From: Lathyrus oleraceus
Taxonomy: Eukaryota; Streptophyta; Magnoliopsida; Fabales; Fabaceae
Assembly: GCF_024323335.1 (NCBI RefSeq)
Contig: NC_066583.1
Coordinates: 367,285,877 to 367,349,876 of the forward strand
Length of the DNA: 64,000 bases
Reading direction: 5' to 3'
The notes under the pieces are model-generated. The model was given only the letters and a program-made list of their open reading frames with translations, ran no database searches and was not told the origin of the DNA. Position 1 is the first letter of the stretch. Each line of letters starts with the position of its first letter. This document shows positions 46,810-58,714 of the stretch, piece after piece. The position numbers and the translations under genes are program-made.

Positions 46810-47498
46810 TGTTGGTGTAAGCCCTAGAGGCCAATACTTTTGGTACTTGTATCGAATTATTTATTAATAATAAAAGGGCTTTTTCTTTATTATGTTTGTT
46901 TAATAAAGTCCCTAGAATAGCTAGTCCGTTTAATGTATCAAGTATGACTTAATCATGAGATCACATTAAACATAAGGACAATATTCTTAAAGTATCCGTA
47001 GTCGATATTTATTGTGAAGTGGGATAACATTAAAGCATTAAGACTATTATGTATATAGACTGATGATCACATCTCATGGATCATGGATAAGGAGTTATCA
47101 AGTCTTAAACATAGGTATGAATATTAAGAGTAATATTCATACTGGATTGACCCGCTATGAGAATACTATATAGAATGTTATGCAAAGTGTCATAAGTTAT
47201 TCTCATGGTGATAATGGTGTATACCACCCTTCGACCTAAAACCACTATGGACCCTAGATGTAGAGTCGAGTGCCTTATTGCTGATCAAACGTTGTCCGTA
47301 ACTGGATGACCATAAAGACAGTTGATGGGTACTCCACGAAGCATGCTAAGGGACATGAGTGACCTAGATGGAATTTTCCCATCCTGCGTAACAGGATAAA
47401 TGTCTATGGGCCCAATATTGAACTGGACAAGGATGACACGGTCTATGCCTTTTGTTCAATATAGACATAAGGGCAAATCGGTAATTATACACATAAGT
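46810..47498 (+). repeat. Copia 3' LTR, head
   Basis: Begins TGTTGGTGTAAGCCCTAGAG and runs to the TAAGT target duplication (47494-47498) of the solo LTR. It resumes at 52042. Combined length is about 1406 bp. Confidence 0.88.
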
Positions 47499-47560
47499 TG
47501 TCGCATCTCAAAAAACACGATCCTTCGTGAGACGCTCGCACACTCACGAAAAAGATGTTC

Positions 47561-47574
47561 GAACAGAGTCGCCA
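47561..47574 (-). other. PBS-like block in U5 of solo LTR
   Basis: On the minus strand TGGCGACTCTGTTC shares its first 11 bases with the Ogre PBS TGGCGACTCTGCTGGGGA. It lies about 65-75 nt before the LTR end. Confidence 0.65.
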
Positions 47575-47715
47575 CCGAACTTTATTTATTCCAACAAAGG
47601 AAAGGGAAAATATCGATAAAACCCACGAAAAACAATAAAAGGAAAATGGCCGTCACAACCAAATTCAGGTTCGGGAGTCGGTTACGCAAGGGGAAGGTAT
47701 TAGCGCCCCTCACGT

Positions 47716-47731
47716 CCATTGTACTCAACGG
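47716..47731 (-). other. LTR hairpin with AGTA loop (solo LTR)
   Basis: Minus strand CCGTTG-AGTA-CAATGG: five Watson-Crick pairs and one G-U in RNA, 217 nt before the LTR end. Confidence 0.65.
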
Positions 47732-48109
47732 GAACCACTTAGTTAAATTTATGATAGAGTGTTAGCTAATGTTAATTATTATCTTCTACTTATCGGGCGA
47801 GAAAAAGAAAGACTTAGGTTTTTTAATATTAATGTGCCTAACAAGATTTCGCAATCCTGCTCCTACGTATCTCCAGGTGCTATGAAGAACTCAAGACAAA
47901 CGTAGTTCTGCCCAAAGAGAACTACTGGGTGGATTGCTTTTAAAGAGAGTGATGCTTGGATCACATTTGAGCGATTAAACCTTTACTTGTTGCTCGCTCT
48001 TGGAGGCTGAAGTCTTTGTTTGTTTCGCACCAAAATGGATGTTGCATACTCTTTTCTGAAAATGTTTTCAGAGTCGCACAAGGGCGGAAAACAGATTTGA
48101 TTGGTTGAG

Positions 48110-48540
48110 TGTTTTGTTGGATGACGATTACTCCAATGTCCGAGTAAGGCTACTCGTATCCAAGTACTCGACGAAGGGAATGAAAGGCTCCAGACCACCT
48201 CCTTTTTCGTCCTTAATTGAAAAAGGATTTAAATAAGGTTAATGTATTTTGGACAGACGACAAATACTCGAATGTCCGAGTAAGGCTACTCGTATCCAAG
48301 TACTCGAGGAAGGGAATGGAAGGCTCCAGACCACCTCCTTTTTCGTCCCAGTTTGTTACGAAAATGAGTTTAACTTAAGGTTTGATTACGAAAATAATTT
48401 GGATGTGGCGGGGGCTGAAGTTTTTAATAGATGACAATTGCTCGAATGACCGAGTAAGGCTACTCGTATCCAAGTAATTGAGGAGAGAAATCGAAGGCTC
48501 GAGACCATCTACCTTTTTCATCTTTAATGAAATGGTGTTT
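48110..48540 (-). repeat. Three tandem copies of a 140-170 bp unit
   Basis: Each unit has CGAGTAAGGCTACTCG (48141, 48277, 48451), then TATCCAAGTA, then GGCTC(C/G)AGACCA and a TTTTTC block. The unit is also rich in CGAGTA/TACTCG complementary words. Confidence 0.85.
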
Positions 48541-49254
48541 AATTAGATAAAGTATTTTGGATCTGAATAGGGAAAAGACACTCGATGTTGGATCGAGGTT
48601 TTTATTCTTTACGTTTGAATCGAAATAGAATGGCATGATTTGAAAGTTTTAAAAATGACAGAGAAATGGATATGAAAATGACTATAATTTTTTTGTGTGA
48701 AAATTTCTCGACGTTGGATCGAGTATTTGTTTTTTTTTTGTTCTTTTCTGAAAAAGGTTGATTTTAATCTTTGAATTAACAATCAACTGATATAATAAAG
48801 TAAATGAAAGCGATAAACTTATTACACATTTTCGGGAATGGGGTACAATTTTTCGAATGGGGATATAACACAATAATTTATACAGTAAAAGTTCAAAAGA
48901 CAGTTATAAAATAAAGAATCTCGTTGTAAGAAGGCCCAAGAGAAAGTCAGGGGACTCGAAGTAATAATAAAAAATTAAACTAAAAGAAATTTAGCGATAT
49001 GTTAAGCAAACTTAAAGTGATTCATGTAGGAATCACCATATTCGAGTCCAGTCAACAAGACTATATGCGTGTAAGCGATTTTTGAAGTTAAATTGAACTT
49101 TTAACTTCAAAATTGCTACGCATCTGCGAAAAACCGATTGGGACAAATAAAATGATTTTTTTTAAACAATTTTATAATAATCAATTTAATTAAATAAATG
49201 ATAATAAATAAATAGCAATAATAAAAATAATAATTAACAATATTAATAATAGTT

Positions 49255-49845
<591 letters not shown>

Positions 49846-50799
49846 CAGTAAGGGTAATATGTAATAATAGTAATAATAATAGTTGTAATAATACAAAACA
49901 ATAGTATATAAATAAAACAAACAAAAAAAAACTTTAAAAAAAATGAAAAGTGGCGTTGCCACTTGAAAAGAAAAGAAAGTTTAATAAAAAATTGTTTTTT
50001 TATAAAAAGTTAAAACAAAAACCACTTATATGCTTACATGTGTTTAAGAAGGGAAAAAAAAAAGCAAAAACACATATCATCCTTTTTCATGTTGATCGTG
50101 CATTAAACCAGTATCATAAAGATTTCATTTTCTTCCTTCCATTTCTCTTATCTTATCACTGTCTCCCAACATCTCTTTTTTCTCACATTTCAAAAGAAAA
50201 TAGTTTTAAAAACTCAAACAATATAACTGCAAGTTGCATCCAAAATCGAAAGCAAATCAGAAAGAAGAAAAAAAAAACAAAACGAACACCCACCGAACCG
50301 GATCCGACGAAGGCGGTGGTGGTGCGGCGAGCTTCGATGGCACACGGTGGTAGATTGTATCCCGATCGATTTTTTTTTCACTTTTGTTTCAGTTTTGTTA
50401 GGTGATGTTGAATAGTTTGTTTGTTGTGTTGTTGTCAATGAAGTTGTTGGTGTTAAGGTGAGGATGATGATAAGGGTGGTGTGGTTTTTATGGTGAGAAA
50501 ATGAGTTGAAGGTGAAGATGATGATATTTAGTAAATAATATGAATGAAGTTTTTGTGTGTTATGTTGAAGATGGAGTTGAGTTGTGTTTGAGAGATTGAA
50601 AGGTGAAGATATTTTTTCTAAGTTTTGTTGTTGTTGGGTGGTTGAAGAAGTGGAAAAATATATATTATTTTTTTTAGATTAAAACTTCTTTTTTGTGGTG
50701 ATGATAATGAGATTTGGAAGAAATATTATGGGTTGGGCGGTTTAGGAATAGTAGAGAAAGAGTGAGTTTTTGATGAAAGAAATTTAATATATTTTATGT

Positions 50800-51070
50800 T
50801 AGATATTTTTTGTGTAAGTGTGGATGTGAAGAAAAGGTAGAAAGAAAAGAGGAAAGAGATAGGGAAAGAGAGAAAGAAGAAAAGGAGAATCCTGAGAGTG
50901 AGAGGAAAAGAAGAAAATGTGGAGAGAGAAAAGGAGGAAAGAGAGGAGAGAGAAAAAATAAAAGAAAGAAAGGAAAAGAAGTGGATAGAGAAAAAAAAAA
51001 AAAAAAATGAAAATAAAACCAAATGGTACTCCACCAATGGCTAAAGGAGTTTTTTTTTATATAAAAAAAT
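50800..51070 (-). promoter_or_regulatory. Candidate promoter and CT-rich leader of solo LTR
   Basis: On the minus strand TATATAAAAAAA (about 51055-51066) is followed by a long CT-rich tract (the GA-rich plus-strand stretch 50827-51007). This resembles a plant TATA box with a pyrimidine-rich leader, but it could be chance in AT-rich DNA. Confidence 0.35.
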
Positions 51071-52041
51071 GATTTTAAGATAAAAATAAATGACTTATTG
51101 AGTCGCTAGTAAAAAAATTAAATAATTGTATTCTTACTATTTAAATTTTAAAAAAATACAAATATGAATAAAATCAAATTGACAACATAGATAATTCTAA
51201 ATAATTCATCATATTATTTTGGCGAAAGATAAAGAATAATCGGATAAAAAATGAATTAAAATCGGGCATAAAAAATGTCAAAAAAAAATAAAGTGAACGC
51301 ATAAAAATGATCAGCGCAAAATAAACTTCTCGGAAACATACAGGTTTTGATCAAATTTTAAAATAAAAATCGATTGGTTAAAAGGCTCAGGCGGACATAA
51401 AAAATGCGACTGAAAAAGTAGTCGAAAAAATAAAATGAGCATGCCAGGTTGAACTACGCGAACCATAGATCAATAAAACTGACATCTGAAAGCTCGATTT
51501 TGAAAATTTTCGGCCACTAAATCGACGTATATTTGGGAAATGATTCAACCGGGTTGTCTGTAGATCCGAAAAAATTATCTGGCTGATATTTTAAACATTA
51601 TGCGGAACAAAATGCATGTTGTGACAAGTATAAAATGCAAATTTCATGTAAATGAACTGAATTATTGACTGAATAATCGTGAACAGACAATCAGATGCAA
51701 ATGAACCACTCTTGTACAATTTGTTGTTGATTCTCAAACAAAACCCTACAAAGATTCAGGCAACGACAATACTTTTGATTATCACTTTCTGGACCTCTGA
51801 AACACGATGCAATAAAAAAATAAGCAATACAACAAGATTGAGAAATCAAGTCTTTTGACTTCTTAATCAACAGACAACTGAATAAGTATTATCAAAGTCG
51901 GATAAAATGTCAGAATTCTTGACTTTTTACCTGAACCCTGATGAATGCTTTAAATTGATGAAATACACAACAAAATGGATCGATTTATGTTATGCTGATG
52001 CGAGTGAAAACTCAAGGTAAAATTTAGGGTATGACATAAGT

Positions 52042-52451
52042 ATTATCACAGAAGGATTTGTCAGATCACATGACATTTTCGTGTCTTGGGTAGCAGTGAT
52101 GTGTTGCTAGATACTGCTCACTGTTTATTATGTTAAATGTGTGATTTAATATAATTGTCAATGCCGCGAAAACCTACAGGGTCACACACAAAGGACGGAT
52201 TGATGAGAGATATAGTAACTAAGGAACACCGTAAGGTACAGTGCACTTAAGTGAGTTGTAGAACATAGTAAGGTACGGTGTACTTAAGTAGAATACGAAA
52301 TATGGTAATGTACCACGCGCTTAAGTGATTTTTGGCATATTATAAGATATGGGCCACATACACTTAAGCGGGCTTTTTAGCTTGTATCCCACACAAGTGG
52401 TTCTATAAATAGAACCCTTGTGCAGAAGCATTCATTGCGGTTTCATTTTTC

Positions 52452-52502
<51 letters not shown>

Positions 52503-52758
52503 TCTCTCTCTCTCTCACACACTCACTCACTCAAAGCCTTCATTCGTAGTAGTTAGCACTGAGATTGAAGGAATCCATTTGTGTGGACTAAGTAGAGGCG
52601 TTATCATCGTTCAACGTTTGTGATCGCTCCGTAGATCTGCATCAAAGGTTTCAAACGTCACAAGAGGTAACGATTCTATCACTGATCATGCCCATTCGTA
52701 AGGATCACTAAAGGAGAAATTTTAAATTCCGTGCATTTTGGATCACTCTTCTCCTTCA
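52042..52758 (+). repeat. Copia 3' LTR, tail
   Basis: Continues the copia LTR after the solo LTR and ends CTTCTCCTTCA. Contains TATAAATA (52404-52411), an expanded (CT)n at 52455-52516, and from 52193 onward the sequence duplicated at 40215. It is followed by AACTC and Ogre DNA. Confidence 0.85.
52404..52411 (+). promoter_or_regulatory. Copia LTR TATA box
   Basis: TATAAATA in GGTTCTATAAATAGAACCC, with a CT-rich leader starting about 45 bp downstream. Same arrangement as 40436. Confidence 0.7.
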
Positions 52759-52763
52759 AACTC

Positions 52764-54197
52764 TACTAGAGATAAATGATGAACTTCCTGGGGAGCAACC
52801 CATCATCTCTATCGCAAACACTAGTATCCCAAGCCAATGCACAACATGTCTTCTCAAGCATAGAATACCGAAACTCACAGTCGGTGAATTTCTTACTGAT
52901 GTAGTCAATTGCATATTCTTTCATACCAGATTCATCTTGCTAACCAAGAACACACCCCATACCCTCTTCAAGCACAGTCAAATACATGATCAACGGTCTT
53001 CCTTCAACAGGTCGGGACAGAATTGGAGGTCCAAGCAGATATTCTTTGATACTGTCAAAAGCTTTTTGGCAATCTTCGGTCTAATCACAAGACTGATCCT
53101 TTTGAAGAAGCTTGAATGTAAGCGCACATGTGGCAGTCATGTGCGATATAAATCTCGAAATATAGTTCAAGCGACCGAGAAAACCTCTGACTTGCTTCTC
53201 AGTTTTGGGCACAGGAATCTCTTATATTGCTTTGACCTTGGCATGATCAAGTTCAATACCCTTCTCGCTGACAATAAAGCCCAACAACTTACCAGAGCAA
53301 ACACCAAAAGTACACTTATTAGGATTCAAGCGGAGTTTATATTTCCTCAAACGCTGGAATAGCTTCAACAAATGCTCAACATGATCTTCTTCATCTTTTG
53401 ATTTAGCAATCATATCATCAATATAGACCTCAATCTCTTTATGCATCATATCATGGAAAAGAGTGGTCTTAGCTCTCTGGTATGTTGCACCAGCATTCTT
53501 TAAATAGAAAGGCATCACTCGATAATAAAATGTTCCCCAAGGCGTAATTAATGTGGTATTCTCCATATCTTTGGGTGTAATCTTGATTTGATTATAACCG
53601 GAAAATCCGTCCATAAATAAAAAGAGGAAAATCATCTTTAAAACTTGCTTTATTCAAATATCTATAATCAACACACATACGGACTTTTCTTTCTTTCTTC
53701 GGAAGAGGCACAATATTGGCCACCCATTGCGGATACTCGGAGGTAACAAGGAAACCAGCATCAATCTGCTTCTACACTTCCTCCTTAATCTTTATTGCCA
53801 TATTAGGATGAGTTTTTCTCAATTTCTACTTGACCGGCGGGCATTCTAGCTTCAAATGCAATTTATGCTCCAGAATATCAGAATCTAGACCTGACATATC
53901 TTGATAGGACCAAGCAAACACATCAGAGTATTCAAGGAGAAGATCAACCAACCCATTCTTAACCTATGGACACAGTTGAGACCCAATCTTGACTTCCTTC
54001 ACATCATCCTCGGAACCCAAGTTGACTAGTTCAATTTTCTCTTCAAACAAATTAATGGTTCTTTCCTCGTTCTCAAGCAAATGGGACAATTCATCAGACA
54101 CGTCTTCATCAACATTTTCTTTCTCAACTTCAAACACAGGGAAATCAAAGTTTTGAGAGGGAGTATGATCATCATGTTCAATGGGTTTGAGAACCAA
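52764..54197 (-). pseudogene. Ogre RT with start of RNase H, second copy, plus pre-RT linker
   Basis: The minus-strand linker reads MVLKPIEHDDHTPSQNFDFP, DELSHLLENEERTI and IELVNLGSEDDVKEVK up to a stop near 53964. RT fingers follow with stops (IKEEV, QWVANIVPLPKK near 53700-53730), then MCVDYRYLNKASFKDDF. About 48 bp present in the first copy are missing near 53625, removing the segment before FMDGFSGYNQIKIT and breaking the frame. YIDDM is intact. RNase H stops after RYSMLEKTCCALAW, as in the first copy, and 3' UTR-like sequence follows. This copy is continuous with the upstream protease and intron, so it is the original one. Confidence 0.87.
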
Positions 54198-54198
54198 C

Positions 54199-54454
54199 CT
54201 GCACAGTGCTTCGATATTTTCATTTTAGAGAAATTGAGTGCAAACAAATATTATGCAGATATGGAAAAATTATTGCTTATTTATGTTTTTTGTGATTACC
54301 ATTTTCAGAAAAAGTAAAAAGTAAAAATAAACATCATAGATGTGGATGAATAAAATTGTATTTTTATTAATGATAATATTGAAATGCCCAACAATGTTTC
54401 ACTTCTCCCTTAAGCATAAGAGAAGGATTTTTCTTTAACAATGAAATAAATTAC
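54199..54454 (-). other. Ogre intron between protease and RT (outer element)
   Basis: On the minus strand the protease-linker frame ends HHSK before TAA. The donor-like AAA/GTAATT overlaps that stop. The segment is AT-rich, about 256 nt, and ends CTGTGCAG before the KPIEH exon. It aligns with 25670-25937 of the young Ogre. An intron here is established for Ogre elements. Exact splice sites are inferred. Confidence 0.65.
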
Positions 54455-55698
54455 TTTGAATGGTGCACAACAACGGGAATATCAACAGAAACCCAATTGT
54501 TGCAGGTTTGTCCATGCATCACAAAGTTGGCACAAGCTTTGTCTTCATTGTTGTCTTCAATAACTGCAACTGAGTGTTGACCCTCCTTGTGAACGAGCCC
54601 TCCACTACGGAAAACTTCTTGCATATCCTTGACATTGGCGTTGAAAGGCCCTTGCTGAAATCCCAACCCATTCTTGTTCTTATTTTCAACAATTTCTACA
54701 ACACGACCCCACTTGTCGGTGTTGCCAGCCTGAATAACCTCTTGTGCATCCTTCAGAGAAGATATGGATGCCCCCGTCTTCTTCAATTCATCAATAATAG
54801 ACAAAGCTTGGAACAACATTCTAACCTCTTCTTCAGCTTCCACATAGGTGAAGGATGACAAATGGCTTACTAGAAGTGATTTCTCCCCACCAACAACGAT
54901 AAGCTTGTCGTTCTTGACAAATTTCAACTTCTGGTGCAAAGTAGACGTTACGGCACCAACCTCAAGGATCCATGGCCTACCCAACAAATAGTTGTAGGTC
55001 GGGTGAATGTCCATTACTTGAAAAGTAATTTGAAAGTCACTCAGGCCAATCTTAATTGGAAGGTCCATCTCCCCCAATGACAGTTTTCAGGAACCGTCAA
55101 ACGCTTTAACCACAACACCACTGTACCTTATCGGTGCTCCTTTATACGACAGTCTCGCCAATGTTGACTTGGGAAACACATTTAATGATGAGCCAATATC
55201 AACCAATACATTGGACAGAGCGTCCACTTTGCAGTTCATTGAAATGTGAAGCACCAAGTTATGATTTCTACCTTCCTCAAGAAGTTCTTCATCATAAAAG
55301 CTCAGATTATTACATGAAGTAATGTTGGCAATAATGTGGTCAAAATGATCCACAGTAACATCGTGCTCTACGTAGGCTTTCTCCAATACTTTCTGCAAAG
55401 CCTCCCTATACGCCTCGAAGTTCATCAATAATGATAACACATAAATCTTTCATGATGTTTGGAGCAACTTCTCCACAACTTTGAACTCACTCTTCTTGAT
55501 CAGACGTAGAACCTCATCATCATCATTAATCTTCAACCCGTTGGATTCACCAGACTGACAAGTTGGAGCATTAACTGGATCAACTGCAGGAACATCTGCT
55601 TTCTTACCCACCGTAACATATTTCATAACTCTTGGAGATACATGGCCAAAAACAAAATCGCTATGGGTCACCTTCACTACATCTGCAACGCTTACCAT
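54451..55698 (-). pseudogene. Ogre protease region, broken
   Basis: Two main minus-strand frames, 55440-55087 and 55077-54451, are separated by a stop after KAFDGS. The aspartic protease motif reads VLVDIGSSLNVFPKSTL, with DIG where DTG or DNG is usual. The second conserved block is YNYLLGRPWILEVGAV. The downstream linker ends GQTCNNWVSVDIPVVVHHSK. Upstream, 55698-55450 (VADVVKVTHSDFVFG, DDDEVLRLIKKSEFKVVEKL) is the gag-protease spacer. A few stops only, so decay is moderate. Confidence 0.85.
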
Positions 55699-55968
55699 TG
55701 AATTTGCAGCGGGAAAAGGAACCTCTTACCCATTCTCAATCATGGTAGCATTGTACTTATATGGCACAACTTTATCAGATGAATAGGGGACGGGGCCCGC
55801 TAACCGTATAACCAACGGCGATATCGATCTATTAACATTCTTGTTGCTGCTGCTGTCAAACTAAATAACTACCCGCTCATGGGTTTTGAACACCGGTACT
55901 ATAACTTTCACATCATTGCCCATATCTCAGGACTGTTGGCTCTGAATTGTGCCCTCATCTACCAATTT

Positions 55969-57638
55969 CTAAATATCCCTTTTGACGATCACACATCCTC
56001 GAGGGTTGACGCTGCAGATAACACAACCGTCATGGTAATGTTTACAATCACTGATTAAGCATAGAGTCCTGTAGATCTCCACCAAAGACTGGAAAATATA
56101 ACGAATATCGAAGACTCTGAAATTCCCAGGACTACCATCTACCATGTTCATAGATGCATTGCCTTGAGAAGGCAACGAATTTGCTTTAACATTAGGTGCT
56201 CGGTCCTTAAAGGACACCATACCGCTCTTAATCAGCTTTTGAACCTCACACTTCAAAGGATAGAAATTCTCAATGTCAGGGCCAAAAGCTCCCTGATGAA
56301 AAGCACAGTGAAGATCAGGCTTGAACCACCATGGAAAAGGTTCAGGAGTATGTGGAGGATTTCTTGGTTGAATCAGATTCTTGACAACCAAAGAAGGATA
56401 TAGTTCTGCTTACATCATAGGAATAAGGTCAAAAGAGACATTTTCCTTCTCAAAATGCTGATGATGATTGTTGTTGTTGTAGTTGGTATATTGTTGTGGT
56501 TGTTGTTGATGTTGTTGTTGAACGGGAAGTGATTTATTTGCTGAATTATTGGTAAAAAATGGAATTATTGATGATACTTTATGATGATGTTGACGGGAAT
56601 GGGAATTCTTCTTGGCCTCCCCTGCCTCCCTCCAGAGACTGCATTGGTTTCCCATTCCTTCCTCTTGGAGAAACTACCATTGTATTTCTTGCTCACAGAA
56701 GCTTCATCTTTGGATAACCGTCCTTCTCGAACACCCTCTTCCAACTGCATCCCCATGGTCACCATTTCGGTGAAATCATTAGGAGCACTAGCAATCATGC
56801 ATTCATAGTAAAATGAACTCAGGGTCTTCAAAAAGCTCTTGGTCATTTCTTTCTCCTCCAGGGGTGGACTAATTTTAGCAGCAAGCTCTCTCCGTCTTTA
56901 GGCGTAATCTTTAAATGTCTCTTTGTCCTTCTGGGACATTGATCTTAATTGATCCCGATTTGGAGCCATATCAACATTGTACTTGTATTGCTTGACGAAA
57001 GCCTCGCCCAAGTCATTAAAAGTACGGACGTTAGCATTGTCGGTCTGAGTAGACATCTTGCGAGCATACATGACAAGATAACATAGAGGGCAAGTATTCC
57101 CTTTATACTTCTCAAATTCTGGGACTTTGAATTTGACTGGGATCTTGACGTTGGGCACCAAACATAACTCAGCAGCACTTTTACCAAATAAGTCTTTCCC
57201 CCTTAAGGTCTTCAACTCCTTTCGCAACTCAAGAAATTGGTCTTTCATCTCGTCCATCTTCTCATAAACATCGGGACCTTCAGACGGCTCAGAGTGATAG
57301 ATGGTTTCCTCTACACGAGGCAGAGTGTGCATAACAGGAGGAGGTACAGATAGGATCGGGCTAGATACTGACATAGTAGCAAATGTTAGAGCATAACCCT
57401 CAGGCAAAAAGTTGGGTGGCATTCCCCATGGGAATCCAGCAGGCATGGCAGGCACAGACTGACTAGCAACCATGCACACAAATGTTGAAGTAATCTCTGA
57501 AATAACATTCCTTTGAGGAGGAGGAGTTGCGGGAGGTGGAGATGGTTGATTCTGAGCAGCAATCACAGACTCCATCAAAGCAGTGAGTCTGGCAATCTCA
57601 TCCTTAAGCTATTTGTTCTCTTATTCAAGATGCTCCAT
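55969..57638 (-). pseudogene. Ogre gag, broken
   Basis: Starts MEHLE, with two stops in the EN..LKDEIARLTALMESV coil. A Pro-rich stretch and PAGFPWGMPPNFLPEGYA follow, then the gag core (KIPVKFKVPEFEKYKGNTCP, YKYNVDMAPNRDQL, KDKETFKDYA, SSFYYECMIASAPNDFTEMV). A frameshift near 56565 leads to a Gln/Asn-rich part and then WWFKPDLHCAFHQGAFGPD and EVQKLIKSGMVSF. The zinc-binding block of Ogre gag normally keeps an extra His and a final Cys; here Pro and Phe stand at those places. The region 55699-55968 between gag and protease frames is the broken continuation. Confidence 0.85.
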
Positions 57639-57944
57639 TCTTCTCTGGCAATTAGTGCGAGTGTAGTAGTGATGAGTCAGCTTGACTGATACACAGAAGA
57701 AGAACCATAAGACATCTAGCTGAAGAAAATATGTTATGCAAATGATGCATGAAATGAAATATTTTTTTTATTTTAACTTTCAAGGAACATACAAAGTCCT
57801 ATTTACAAATATTTTAATCAATGATAATAACAATAATTCAGTTGACCATAAAATCTCTTTTTATTCATATAATTTGGAAGGATCACACTGAGTACAATTT
57901 CAGAAACCAAAAATACAAATACAAGAGAAAAGGAAAATATCATC
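57639..57944 (-). other. Spacer between Ogre ORF1 and gag
   Basis: AT-rich, without conserved frames. It corresponds to the untranslated gap between ORF1 and gag seen in Ogre elements. Confidence 0.6.
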
Positions 57945-58628
57945 TTAAGGATCCCTAACAACTGAATCAGCTGAACTGGCCAACGGAGTGTACTTTCTTT
58001 GGATGTGTCTGATCTCTGACTCAAAGGATGTATGCATCTGAGCTTTCTCAAGGACAAGTCGATCAACAATCTTCTTCCAAGCACCGGAAGGCTGGGGAAT
58101 ACTGGAGGAAAATAAATCATCTGGCTCTCTTTGTCTCTTTACTGCACGCTCTTCAAGAACCTCAATAAGTGCATCTTTGTCTCTCGACTCAAGTTGCAAC
58201 TCTACATGCTCTCGGTTCAGGGCATGGAACCACTTTTCCCACATGTCTCTCTCTTGCTTCATCTTGGAGAGTGCGTCTTCCAACTCCTCTACATCTTGGT
58301 TAGGTAGAGTTGATGGCTCAGCCACAACCATAGACATAGGTCTTTCGTAGTCGTACAACATCTTAAGCTCTAAAGCTCTCTTCTTCACCCAAATAGTATA
58401 AGCTTCAAAAGCTACACAGTTGCATGGACCAATCTCGGATCTTCGTTTCCTATGAACATTATGCCAAGCATTCACCATTATATTTTTCAAATGTTGGGGA
58501 TCTTTACCCTCTTGATAGAATAAAACCTCTAACTGAACGTTATTAGGTTTATATCTCAAGGGGAACCCAAGCTGACGACGAGCCAATGTAGGGTTGTAGT
58601 TGATTCCTCCTTGGATACCAATAAGAGG

Positions 58629-58629
<1 letters not shown>
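57945..58629 (-). pseudogene. Ogre ORF1 (extra frame before gag), 5'-truncated
   Basis: The minus-strand frame reads from the microsatellite edge (GIQGGINYNPTLARRQLGFP) through QLEVLFYQEGKDPQHLKNIM, RSEIGPCNCVAFEAYTIWVK, a coiled-coil-like EELEDALSKMKQERDMWEKW, to a stop at 57945. An extra ORF of unknown function upstream of gag is a hallmark of Ogre elements. This is its C-terminal part. The frame is open for its whole remaining length, although the copy is old. The N-terminus is cut off at about 58629. Confidence 0.8.

Positions 58630-58713
<84 letters not shown>
58629..58713. repeat. Compound (TA)n(TG)n microsatellite at an element junction
   Basis: About 26 bp of TA repeats pass into about 58 bp of TG repeats. 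Ogre ORF1 ends on one side and chromovirus LTR sequence starts on the other, so the microsatellite marks the breakpoint. Confidence 0.95.

Positions 58714-58714
<1 letters not shown>

Noticed and set aside
50810..51010. 66-codon Glu/Lys/Arg-rich ORF
   Set aside because: Translation of a GA-rich tract inside the solo LTR; more likely the CT-rich leader of the minus-strand transcript.
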